This document shows, piece by piece, positions 1 to 11,034 of a DNA stretch of 64,000 bases (positions are counted from its first letter, which is position 1; each line of letters starts with the position of its first letter). Below the pieces are notes generated by a model. It did not search any database, was not told where the DNA came from, and saw nothing but the letters and a program-made list of their open reading frames with translations. The stretch covers positions 72,330,313 to 72,394,312 of the forward strand of contig NC_090751.1 in the NCBI RefSeq assembly GCF_036898095.1, written 5' to 3'. Origin of the DNA: Palaemon carinicauda. Its lineage: Eukaryota; Arthropoda; Malacostraca; Decapoda; Palaemonidae. The translations under genes were made by a program, and so were the position numbers.

Positions 1-78
<78 letters not shown>
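1..78. repeat. (TA)n microsatellite at window edge
   Basis: Uninterrupted TA dinucleotide array that runs off the left edge of the window and directly abuts the outer end of DIRS copy A at position 81. Its true length is unknown. Reading frames through it (Tyr-Ile repeats) are not genes. Confidence 0.97.
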
Positions 79-80
<2 letters not shown>

Positions 81-81
<1 letters not shown>

Positions 82-420
82 GATTTTGACATAGGGCAAA
101 TCTATTTTGGGGTTAGATAACCATGTCATCCTGATGGAAGTTCCTGAATGGCAGCTTTCTACTTGAGATATTTCTGCGAGTGATATACCAGAAAATTTTA
201 CCTTAGAGATATCACAGAGTTCTAACCTCTGAGCCGATAATACCGAGATATATCATGTATAAATTGTCTACGTGTTAATAACAAGCCATGGTCATCCTTC
301 CCCGAATAGAGTTAACCTGGTCTCGAAAGATAAGGGATAGGGTTGGATACGTGGGTGAGAGAGCAGTTACAACTCTCGATCTCAATGTGCTACAACTAAC
401 AGGTTTCCTATTGAACCATT
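81..420. repeat. Left inverted terminal repeat of DIRS copy A
   Basis: Starts GGATTTTGACAT and contains the element's signature CATGTCATCCTGATGGAAG. The inner part (about 195-420) is the reverse complement of 9803-9997. The outer 110 bp or so has no partner on the right because that end is truncated. A partial internal complementary region follows at about 470-530, recognisable by AAATGTCGTCCTGATGGAAG; its first half is much decayed compared with copies B and C. Confidence 0.8.
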
Positions 421-1088
421 CTAGAAGCAGTCATCGCATGATGTGACGTCCCATACTGAAAATTGGGAGAGGAGTTTTTCCTGAGTTAAAATCTGTTTTT
501 TTGACTCGAGAAATGTCGTCCTGATGGAAGTGTACCAGAAAATTATTATTCCTAGTTGTGGCCAGAGGAATTTTAACCCTTCAAACCCCATACCCATAAG
601 CATACTTCCTGTAGCATTGGTGACTATGGTAGTAAACTATGAGTGTAAGCATTATGTTTGTAAAAAAATATGAACCAAGGAAACCACTCACTGTGAAGAT
701 CTTTGTCTTCAATAGATGATAAGACCGAAGTCTCTAAAAGAAGGGTTAAAAAAATTGAGGTACACTACTTTTATTCCGTACAGTAAGTCAAATGAAAGGA
801 AACACAAAAAGGAACAGTAGCCTTTTATTGTTTCCAAAATGTCATACATATAATAGTAAGCAATACAACATTATATACAGTAGTAATATACAGAAAACCG
901 AAGTTTTCAGACCACAAAATTATGTAGCACAGTAGTAAAATAGTAACACTCATGACATAAAAGGAAAATATCACCTTTAACCCTTTACAATATTAAATAG
1001 TACATGGAAAAGAAGAACATTAGTCCCCTCGCACAATATAGAATGAGAAGTCTCAACTACACAGTCCATAAGAGTCAATGCACAACAC

Positions 1089-2116
1089 TTAAGAAGCTGG
1101 TTTAATCATACTACCAGCGGCCAATACAAAGTGTTTAATCTCCTCCAACTGAAGTAAGTGATGTTTGAAGAACATTCTTGATTTCCATCCTGTGTAAGCT
1201 GGAAAGCCTGCAAAGGGCATAGATTAGAACAAATTTATGGAAGGGGCAACTTTTCTAGGGTTCAAATGGTATACTATGAGGGTCAGCCCTTCTGATGAAA
1301 TCGTTGAGTTTGGACATTTGCTGTTTCAAAGAAAGGTTAGATCCTGTCATCTCCCCTTTAAAATGATGACCGCCTTTAAAGGCCCGGCTCTTTTACAGGT
1401 ATGCCTTAAGGCACTCCACAGGGAACAAAGAAGGGTCCTCCTGTAGTGATACAATCTTCCAGGGCCCCAAACATTTCGTGGGAAGTTTGTTTTTCGCCAA
1501 GAATGCAGGATCTAGGTAAAGCTTTACCTCCCCCAATTCCGAGAATCCAATGTGGCTATCATCCCTTGAAAGGGCCCCAATCTCACTAACTCTAACACCA
1601 GAAGCCATAGCAAGCAAAAATATAGACTTTTGAGTATGATCACTCAGAGAGCTAGATGCATTATCCATTCAAGAGGTAAAGTGCAGTAGTTTATCCAACG
1701 ATCATGAAAAAGCCTTGGGAGGAGCATTATGTTTCAGTTTAGCACAAGCCTTCAGGATCATATTGAATAACTCGCTATTGAGTTCAATATTAAAAACATA
1801 AGCAATGGGTCTAGTTAGTGCCGACTTACATGAGGCAATAGTTGTAAAGGCCGGACCTTGATCATGCAATCAGGTAAAGAAAGAAATACAAAGTCCATAG
1901 AAATAGAAAAGGGGTGATGACTTTTTACAATTGTCATTTCGTGGTGTTGGACTTGTACTCTTCTATGAAGTCAATTCTCTCCTTTGCCACTCCGAACTTT
2001 CTTTGAGCCAAGAGGTCGAGAAAATCATGAGCTGAAGGGTTTTCTTTATCCAAGAGGAAGCGAAGACAGCCTTCTGTATGGTAGAGGGATCTGGAGAGAT
2101 TTGAGTTCCAGAACAA
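1089..2116 (-). pseudogene. DIRS tyrosine recombinase, copy A, broken
   Basis: The recombinase N-terminal region is at 1934-2116 (FIEEYKSN motif). A core segment at 1393-1668 retains the first catalytic arginine in ASGVRVSEIGALSRDD. The C-terminal part at 1089-1300 ends in KHFVLAAGSMIKPAS followed by a stop. The frame is broken several times. Compared with copies B and C, the segment coding for the H-x-x-R motif is deleted, and the catalytic tyrosine position is histidine (codon at 1158-1160, FFKHH where copy B has FFKHY). In DIRS elements this enzyme integrates circular cDNA, so this copy could not do that. It lies downstream of RT/RNase H as expected for the family. Confidence 0.82.
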
Positions 2117-2119
2117 GAG

Positions 2120-3900
2120 GATACCATTTGTTCTTGGGTCACCTGGGAGCCACTAGAGCTGCTGTTCCCTTGAAAGTTTGCAGTTTGTTCAGGACTTTCA
2201 TTAGGAGGTTGAATGGTGGAAGTAGGTAGATGTGAGACCACTGATTCCAATCCAGAGACATCACATCTATTCATGTTGCTTTTGGATGTAATTTTGGTGC
2301 TACATACAGGGGAAGCTTCTTGCTGAAGCTCGTCACAAAGAGATTGATTTGCAGTTCCGGGATTTGCTCCAGAATGAAACAGAATGATTTTGCACCCAGA
2401 GACCATTCTGTTTCCAGAGGCTTGGATCTTAACTGGGCATCTGCCATCACACTGCAAACCCCTTTGAGATGAACTGCTGACAGATGCCAATTCCTCAGCT
2501 TTGCTAAAGTGAGGATGGCTAGAATAACATGGTTGATCTGAGGAGACATGGAGCCCTGTCTGTTGACACAATAGACTATCATCCTGTTGTCAATGACTAA
2601 TTTTATGTATGATTTCGTCTTTGGGTGCAATATCTTCAGAGTCAGAAACATTGTCAAAGCTTCCAGAATATTGATGTGAAATTTCTGAAATGTGATTGAC
2701 CACCAAATCTGTCCTTTCTTGGAAGGGGAGTGTCACCCCCAACCTTGTTCCGAAGCGTCTGTGTGAATGGTCACGGACGGAGTAGGATACTGTAGAGGGA
2801 CGTGTGTCGATAAACTATTGGCAGTGGAACACGCCCTGAACTGCTTTCACACTAAAACCGGGGTTTTGTGGCAAAGATCTCTTCGAGCATTTGATGCCTT
2901 TCTTCTCCAGACTCTGTTGGCCTCTTTGAGTCTTGCTTTTATGATTGGGTCTGTCATGGCAGCAAACTGCAGTTGCCGCCTGGTGAGTACTCCTGAACGG
3001 AGTAGGCACCTGAGGGAGTTTGCGATTTCCTTGCTCTTGCCTTGCAGTAGAGAAAGGATGTGTGACTTTGGATTCCAGTGAAGTTCTAGCCATTGGAATT
3101 CTTGAGCTAGAGACAGCCTGGACTATTCAAAGTTGATCTGAAAGCCCTGAGATGCAGGAATTTCTTGACTTCTTGAGCTGTACGAAGACACTCTGACTTC
3201 GTTGCAGCCCAGGCTAACCAGTTGTCCAAGTATACCATCCCCTTGATGCCTCTGTTCCGTAATTGTTTGACGATGGCCTTAACTAGCTTCTTGAAAATCC
3301 TTTAAGCTATATTGAGCCCAAAGGGCATAGCTCAGAATACGCAGGCCTTCCTTGCCAGTATGAATCCAAGGTAGGGAGAGAAGTGCCAACCTATATTGGA
3401 AGATGCCAATAGGTGTCTGTAAGATCTATGGAGACAGTGTAGGCCCCATGAGGTAGTAGGGTCTGTAATTGTGAGATAGTCAACATTTGGAACTTGTTGT
3501 TCAGAATGAATTTGTTTAGTGGGGACAAGTCCATAATAGTTCGAAAAGTGTTCAAATCTTTCTTGGGCACCCAGAATATCTGCCCTTGAAAGTTCATGAA
3601 TTTCGTTCAATGGATGACTCCCTTCTGGAGAAGATCCTGTACATATTCCTCCAAGAATGGGGTTGTGGGTTGGAAGAACCTCTTGAACTTGGGTAGTTTC
3701 TCTATCCATTTCCAGCCTAGTCTTTTTGAGACTATACTGTGAGCCCATGGATTGAACTCTCAACAATCCCTGAACAGGCAAAGTCAGATTGTTGCTATGA
3801 AGGACCTGCTTCTTTAACTTTCTTGTCTCTACATCCTCGGTCTCTAGACTGACCGCCCATTCCAGACCTTCCCCAACCACTGGCACTCTTCTTTTGAGTA
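2120..3900 (-). pseudogene. DIRS reverse transcriptase/RNase H, copy A, broken
   Basis: RT core segments are at 3332-3886, with FWVPKKDLNTFRTIMDLSPL and YTVSIDLTDTYWHLPI, the DIRS version of the RT palm that carries the first catalytic Asp. The YxDD box (about 3218-3232) reads MVYLDNWLAW: the second catalytic Asp is Asn (codon at 3221-3223), where copies B and C have YLDDW. RNase H and the following DIRS connection region are at 2271-2657, with CVNRQGS, HLSAVHLKGV and the final ADA motif. Frames change several times. The upstream gag is separated from it by the nested MULE. Confidence 0.82.
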
Positions 3901-3943
3901 CTGACAGGGTGAAATGTAGTAGTGGCTCTGCCCGTGTGCCGAT

Positions 3944-4078
3944 GAATCCGCGCAGGATAGTTCAGCGCCGACAGTTCAGCGCTGCCAATTCAGCGAATGA
4001 CAATTCAGCTTAGAATCAATTCAGCGCATAACAATTTAGCCTAACGATAAATCAGCACAAGGACAATTCAGTGCAAAA
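3944..4078 (+). repeat. MULE left terminal inverted repeat
   Basis: Contains about eight copies of a short module (AGTTCAGC/CAATTCAGC variants) at roughly 14-17 bp spacing. The best-matching inner block, CCAATTCAGCGAATGACAAT onward for about 45 bp, is nearly identical in reverse complement to about 5985-6035. Confidence 0.88.
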
Positions 4079-4147
4079 ATGCGCACACATTCACCCTTAT
4101 CTTATTATTAGCATATAAAGAATATTTTTCTTATTATTATCATTGTC

Positions 4148-4148
4148 C

Positions 4149-4182
<34 letters not shown>

Positions 4183-4208
4183 CATTATTACTATTATTAT
4201 TATTATTA
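4148..4208. repeat. (TTA)n microsatellite
   Basis: Imperfect TTA trinucleotide array inside the MULE, between its left TIR and the transposase gene. Confidence 0.9.
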
Positions 4209-4353
4209 ATGTTGTAATTCATGGTTGTTAACAATAACAACCACTGAATAAATAAAGAAAGTTATAGAACAAGCTTAGGATGGTATATATTCCCTTTTCT
4301 GAAATACAGTTGTTTATAAACATTTGCTTAGTTAAAACTGAAAAGCCAGCCTT

Positions 4354-5693
4354 ATGGAGCGGATTTTATCGGAGAAAGGACGCGAGCATATTCTATTAAA
4401 TGGATTTTGCTATCGTTTGGATAGAAAACTTCGGAATGGAAAAGACTCTTGGCGTTGTACACAAGACAGATGCAAAGGTCGAATCCATGTCAACGGAAAC
4501 TTATGGGAAGATGTAAAGGCCCATACTCATGTGCCTCAGCCAGCAGTATCAGCAATGAAGAAGATGGTTTCTGACCTACGTGAACGAGCCAGTGCATCTA
4601 ATGATGTCTCAAGAAGAATAATTCAAGAAACTCAAGTCTCTTTGCCAGATGAAGCTACAGTTTTACTCTCTAGGTATACTTCATTACAACGGACTGTTCA
4701 GCGCCAACGAAAAAAAGATGGTGAGCCAATTCCAGCACCTAATGATGTCAGTGATATTGTATTACCTGAACATTTGTGTGTAACACACAGTGGAGAACCT
4801 TTTTTATTGTATGATTCTGGGGTTGAAGATACCAATAGAATGTTTATCTTTTCGACTAGAAAAAATGTTGAACTCCTCAAAGAATACAAAAACTGGCTTG
4901 CAGATGGTACATTTAAGGTAGCTCCGTGCCTTTTCCACCAACTTTATGTCATTCATATGCTTTGTGAAGGATGTGTTTTTCCAGTGATATATATATTATT
5001 GCAAAATAAGAGGATTCATATGAAAAGGCATTAAGAACTATTTTGAATCTATACCCGGATCTGACGCCAGCCACTATGCTATGCGATTTTGAAAAGGCTT
5101 TCCAAAATGCATTTTCAAGACTTTTTGTAGGAACGCAAATAAGTGGTTGTTTTTTCCACCTTGCTCAGTGTATATGGAGAAAAATACAGGTATTGAATCT
5201 TACCCAGATTTATGTAAGTGTCGAACATATTCGTCGACACTGTAAGATGTTGGCGGCCTTAGCTTTTATGCCTGCTGACGATGTTTGTAATGTGTTTGAA
5301 TCATTGCAAGATGTTATGCCTCCGGAATTGGAAGAGTCAACAAATTATTTTGAGGACACATGGATTGGTCATCCATTCCGTCGTCGTAGAAGAGATGCGG
5401 TTTTTAAATCCGAGTTATGGACTGTTTTTGATTGAGTGCAGGGCGACCTACCTAAGACCAATAATTCATTAGAAGGGTAGCACCGAAGTCTTCAGTTAAC
5501 ATTGGGTCATAACCATCCAACCTTTTATAAGTTTGTCGAGTTTCTTAAACTAGAGCAAGATAGCATAGAGAAAAGGATACTGAGAATAAGAGCTGGACAC
5601 GACGATGGTAGAAAAAACCCAAAATACCAAAGGACAGCTAAGGCAATAAAAACGCTTGTTAATGAGTATGAAAGTCAATTTCATAAGTTATAA
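4354..5693 (+). pseudogene. MULE transposase with N-terminal FLYWCH zinc finger, lightly broken
   Basis: The start at 4354 opens a protein whose first 60 residues form a FLYWCH finger (Tyr20, Trp33, Cys35, Cys40, His57, His59). The Mutator-type transposase domain follows: DGTFKVAP (first catalytic Asp), LCDFEKAFQNAF (second Asp), GCFFHLAQ, and KTNNSLEG with the expected catalytic Glu near the end. The chain is broken by one frameshift at about 5003-5010 and two in-frame stops, TGA at 5433-5435 and TAG at 5478-5480. Apart from these the remaining frame is clean to 5693. The TAG falls where related transposases have Trp after SLEG. Such enzymes cut and paste the element by binding its TIRs. It is inactive as it stands but only recently dead. 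Confidence 0.9.
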
Positions 5694-5924
5694 TACTTAC
5701 AAAATATAAGCTACCTCATTGAATTGCAGAAATAAATTAATTCATTTCTTTTTACATATACTGTATGTATTATCTTTAATATGTAAATTTAATAAATCTT
5801 TTATATCCCTTTTTATATATTATCAATAAAGTGTTAAAACTTTTTGCTGAATTTCCTTGTAGTTGCTTCCTTATGCTGACTTGTTACTGTGCTGAATTGT
5901 TCTTATGCTGAATTGTCATTCACT

Positions 5925-6072
5925 GAACCGTGTGTGTCTTTTGGCGCCGAATTGTCCTTGTGCTGATTTGTCCTAGTGTTGAATTGTCATGCGCTGAATT
6001 GATTCTAAGCTGAATTGTCATTCGCTGAATTGGTAGCACTGAATTGTCTGGACTGAATTATCCAGTGCAGAA
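5925..6072 (+). repeat. MULE right terminal inverted repeat
   Basis: Reverse complement of the left TIR, with iterated GCTGAATTG modules. Further, more degenerate modules extend inward to about 5860, giving a dozen or so in all. Confidence 0.88.
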
Positions 6073-6079
6073 TTGGTTA

Positions 6080-7815
6080 AAGGTTGGAGATTGTGATACA
6101 AATTGATGGGGAACCGTGCATATAGTCTGAAAGATGGCGGCAACTAAGGCTGTCGTAACAGGAAAGGATTTCCTTACCTTAATGTGTCTTCTGGGCTTCT
6201 TACCCTTGGGTTGAGGTCCTTTGCTGGGGGTAAATTTCTTTTCTACAGGATATAATCCACTTTTCTATAAGCTGCTTTGTCCATGACTTCCTTAATCAAT
6301 TTCTTGGGATGAAGTCTTTTCCCAAGATATTGGAGTCAATCAGCCTGATCGTATCAGCGGCCAGGACCTGTTCTCTACATGCTCTTCTAGCTAGGAAGGA
6401 AGCATGGAGATCTCTATGAAACACGTTTAGTTAAGTCTTTGCCAAGACTGGGAAGAGATCATATTTGGAATAGTTTCCAATAAACATTTCTAGATAAGTT
6501 TGGAAGGATAAAGAGGCAGAGACTCTCTCTTTAGCTTCCAATTTTTCCCTTAATAGGGATTCAGGAATTCTTAGCAGTAAACCAGTAAACTGCTTGCTTC
6601 CGATGTCTTTAACTAGTTTTCCAACAGTAAAGATATAGTGGACATCCTCCCAACAGTTCAAATTAATAGGAAGGGCAAGGGAGATCGGTTTGCATTCCCC
6701 TAGCACTGGCTATGGTTTATCCTCCACTACTGCTTTCTTTACAGCTTCTAAACTTTTAGAGGCGAAAGGAAAGACAGTATCCTTGGGGGCTACAAAAGTG
6801 GCCTGCATCCTGCCAAAAGCAGAAAGTTAGGTAATAGTGAATTTGGTCGTCTTCAGTTCCTAAACCGTAAGAGACTTAGTCTTACTATGGTCCAGGATGA
6901 TTGTTTACTTAGCGATTGCATCATACCTAATGGATGCTTCTGAGTTAAGTCTTACATAGCAGTAAGGGTAACTATCGATTGATGGGAAGAACTCCAAGTC
7001 CGAGACTGGCTTGAAGCCCAACCCCTCTCCAATGTTGAGGATCCCTTCACTTAAGACTGTACGCTCAGCAAAATGCCAAGAGTTCTTAACTGTTCATTCA
7101 GGTAGGCTCGAAGCTGGGGGAGCCTTAAAAGTGTATGCCCTTTGTAGAGCTTCTATTCTCGTCATGAGGTCTGCTTGAGAATGTTAATGTTTAGCATTTA
7201 GGTTTTCCATTAAGGCTTTCATGAATGCCATAAATTCCCATTGTCCCGGAAACAAAGGATGTTCTGGCATAGGAAGAGGGGTCGAGGTAGAAGCTGGGGC
7301 CTGAGCAGTAGGAATAAAGGAACCAGATAAAGAAGTATTGGGGACTGTACTCAACCGAGGTAAATCCAATGACTAATCAGAGGCTTCCGTGGTCAGCAGG
7401 CTCGTGACTTTTAGAGCGTCCCGGATTTCATCATCCACATGATATACTGATACCAGCGGGAGTTGAAACGGCGGTAATTGGTGACCATAAAAAGCGGTCA
7501 CCCCGGCCTTGGGAAAGAGGAGGTCCTTCTGTTTCATAGAAGGAAGATAAGGGGCACATTGTTGAGAGCTCTTCGGGAAGCATCTAACCCTGTGACGGAA
7601 TGTCTTCCGACTCCGTTCATGCACGTCCAAGATGTCTGTGGCGTGAAAGCTGGTATGAAGGTGGTCTTTGCAAATCTGACAGTTAGTCGGTTCTCAGATT
7701 GCAATAGACCCCTTGGAAACATGACATTCTGCAGGTTTCTGGCAGGTTTTATGGTCTTAGGGCAACTTGACCCTCCTGGTACAGGTGACTGTAGAACACT
7801 CAATTTCATCTGAAA
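6080..7815 (-). pseudogene. DIRS gag-like ORF, copy A, broken
   Basis: No textbook domain is recognisable, but the region is colinear with the corresponding ORFs of copies B and C. At 6431-6706 the protein has ECKPISLALPINLNCWEDVH and IPESLLREKLEAKERVSASLS, matched by copy B (34207-34560) and copy C (46223-46651). The N-terminal part (about 7373-7815) begins with a Cys-rich stretch, ECSTVTCTRRVKLP, then NCQICK. In DIRS elements the first ORF encodes the putative nucleocapsid/capsid, and assignment here is by position. Several stops and frameshifts interrupt it. Confidence 0.65.
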
Positions 7816-7816
7816 T

Positions 7817-7836
7817 CTGTAAAGAAGAAAAAATTT
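7817..7836 (-). promoter_or_regulatory. Candidate 3' splice site just upstream of DIRS gag, copy A
   Basis: On the minus strand a pyrimidine run ending CTTCTTTACAG lies immediately before the gag-like ORF. Copy B has an equivalent signal at the same relative position. I infer a spliced leader; no donor site was pinned down. Confidence 0.35.
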
Positions 7837-9802
7837 CAATGAGTACAAATCATTAGAAAATATTTCTTCTTAAGATTAAGCATACATATGAAATTTCATA
7901 CATAAAGTAATGTTTAGGATTGATCATACATAAATAAACATACCAGCTAAAATATGGCTTAAGACTAAGGGAATAAAGAATCATGCCAAACAGCTCAGAA
8001 GTCATTGGACAGTTATGAGAAGAAATTATGAATGCCAGTGTGGTAGGAATATTGAGAAAAGGTTCAGATTAAAAGAACACCAGTACCTCCAAAGTTGGTC
8101 TATTGGACGACCGAAAAGGGCAAATTCACTTGTCATACTGCCTAAGATAGCAACAACTGGACCCGACCCAGGAGTAGGTGGCTTAAGGTGGCAACTATAT
8201 CTAGTAGCCAAGATAAAAACGGACCTTTCAACAACCCAGGCATGTCGACACAAAGTGGCATTGTCAACTCAACAGGAAGAGAGTTGATAATCCCATAGGG
8301 AAGGGTCTACAATCAGGGGAGAGGGGTACAGGAATGAAAGACGGCTAATAAGGGAACTTGTCAAGACCTGGTAATTGTCATCAACTTTTAAAAAGAGGGA
8401 GACTTAGCCCAATGAGAGCCATACAAGACGGCCCAGTCACTAAGAATTGAAAATTCAAAGGATGTCCAGACAATCAGGCGGGATCTCGATCAACTTCAGA
8501 GGGCAATGTTCCTCAGATATGAAAAAGGAGTGGAATAAGCTGATGACCAGTCTAAGGCTGCAGCTGAGGCAGCTGATGGAATGTCCCATAGCCAACACAT
8601 AACCAGTGGCACAGGCTAGGAAGCTGCAGTTACAGAACAGGCAACTGCCAAGGCAGCAGAGGAGAACCCCAAGGGGTACCAACTCTTCGCCTAGATAAGG
8701 TTAGGCCATAGGGAGAACTGTCCAGGCAAATCTAGCCTACCTAGCACCTTAGGGAAAAACTCAATAGCTATGGCCTAATCAAGAAGGCAGTAGAGAGATT
8801 TAGTCCAGGGAAGGAAAGAATCTAACCCAATTAGGGCCAGGATAGATAGCCTACAAGGGACCCTGTCCAAAGATGGTGATGAAGAGTACTTCAGTTGCCA
8901 TGGGAATCGAAAGGGATGGGAACAAAGTTCCACAGCATGTAGACACACAAGTAGGCACAAGGGGAAGGGAAAAGGGTGGTCATGGGAGACTAAGAAATTG
9001 GTAAGTCAGCACAACAGGAAGGTCTAATTGCCACATAGAACTTGAATAGTGTTCTTAGGGGTGTGCAGTGATAGGGCACAGAGGACAAGTCCTCACAACC
9101 AAGAGGGAAGCCTAAGAATGGGTAAGGTGGCAAAAGGGGTTTACCTGTCAGCATTAGAACAGGAGGTAATGCATTCAAGTGGGCAAAGAAGATGTAGACA
9201 CAGGGAACCAGTTCCCAAGTGAAAACACTCACCCTAAGACAGCTGTAAAACACTATCCAACTCCCAAAGGAACCTTCAGAACCACAGATCCCAGCTGTGA
9301 CAAGTCGATTGCATAGGAGGATGGGCAGCCTCACGAAACCAGTAAGGTTAGGTGAAAGAAGGGTATGATGCACAAGTATAAAATCATCAGGAATAGCCAC
9401 CAGCCAGGGTGGAGCTAGCCTAAGGCAATACTGATATAAACACATAAGTAACACCATGAAAAAGGGGTTGGGATATCCACAATCATACCACACTATAAAA
9501 GAATAATGTAAAACATATTCCTACAATAAAAAGACTAAGTAACTAAGCATTTCTGAGCAATTTGAAAACATGATGCAACGGTGCTGACCGCATACCGGCT
9601 ACAGATAATAAAAGACATGCAAATTGAAAGAAAATTGGGGAGATGATGAGAAATTCTCCTACACACACAAAAAAGAGTTACTCAACTTAGTCGATAAGGG
9701 AGAAGCCGAAGCATCCATGATCGATAAATCACTCAAAAAGCTAAAAAAAAAACAGGCAGAAAAACTCCAAGCAACCGTGAAAGATGGCGTCCGCAAAACG
9801 GA
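7837..9802 (-). other. Non-coding leader of DIRS copy A
   Basis: Roughly 2 kb between the right terminal repeat and gag (in element orientation). It aligns in blocks with 35760-37900 of copy B, for example GGTAGGAATAT and AGAACACCAG near 8042-8090 versus 35822-35870. No sustained open frame is conserved between the copies, so I read it as untranslated leader. The short plus-strand frames here look incidental. Confidence 0.6.
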
Positions 9803-9995
9803 ATGACTCAACAGGAAATGTGTTAGTTGAAGCTCACTGAGAACGGGAGTTGTAACGACTCTCTCACCCAGGTATCCTACCATATCCCTTATCCTTCAAA
9901 GCAAGGTAAATTCTATTCGGGGAAGGATAATTATTACTTGTTATTAATACATTCCTGATTTATACATGATACCTCTCGGGATACTCGCTCCGAAG

Positions 9996-9997
<2 letters not shown>
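9803..9997. repeat. Right inverted terminal repeat of DIRS copy A, truncated
   Basis: Reverse complement of about 195-420. It stops at CTCGCTCCGAAGG, where copy B continues for another 150 bp or so, and is replaced by the (TA)n array. Confidence 0.8.
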
Positions 9998-10789
<792 letters not shown>

Positions 10790-11034
10790 TTATTATTATT
10801 ATTATTATTATCAAAGCTACAACCCTAGTTGGAAAAGCAAGATGCTATAAGCCCAAGGGCTCCAACAGGGAAAAATAGCCTAGTGAGGAAAGGAAATAAG
10901 GAAATAAATAAATGATAAGAATAATTCAACAATATATTATTCTAAAAACAGTAACAGCGTCAAAACAGATATGTCCTATATAAATGATTAACAATGTCAG
11001 AAACAGATATGTCATATATAAATAATAAAAAGAC

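Larger units (their letters stand above)
3944..6072 (+). mobile_element. FLYWCH-type MULE (Mutator-like) DNA transposon nested in DIRS copy A
   Basis: About 2.1 kb, with long terminal inverted repeats made of iterated CAATTCAGC modules and a single transposase reading plus-strand. Host DIRS sequence resumes on each side: CAGGGTGAAATGTAGTAGTG before and GTTAAAGGTTGGAGA after match a continuous stretch near 33795-33850 of DIRS copy B. That shows the block is an insertion. Mutator-like elements usually make 8-11 bp target duplications. I could not define one, and the outermost 10 bases of the TIRs are imperfect, so the exact ends may be off by several bases. Confidence 0.85.

Noticed and set aside
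3935..6085. Candidate 9-bp target duplication for the MULE
   Set aside because: Bases flanking the TIRs (TGTGCCGAT and GTTAAAGGT) do not match, so no duplication is claimed.
8990..9493. 167-codon minus-strand frame in the DIRS A leader
   Set aside because: Not conserved as an ORF in the aligned leader of copy B; residues look random.
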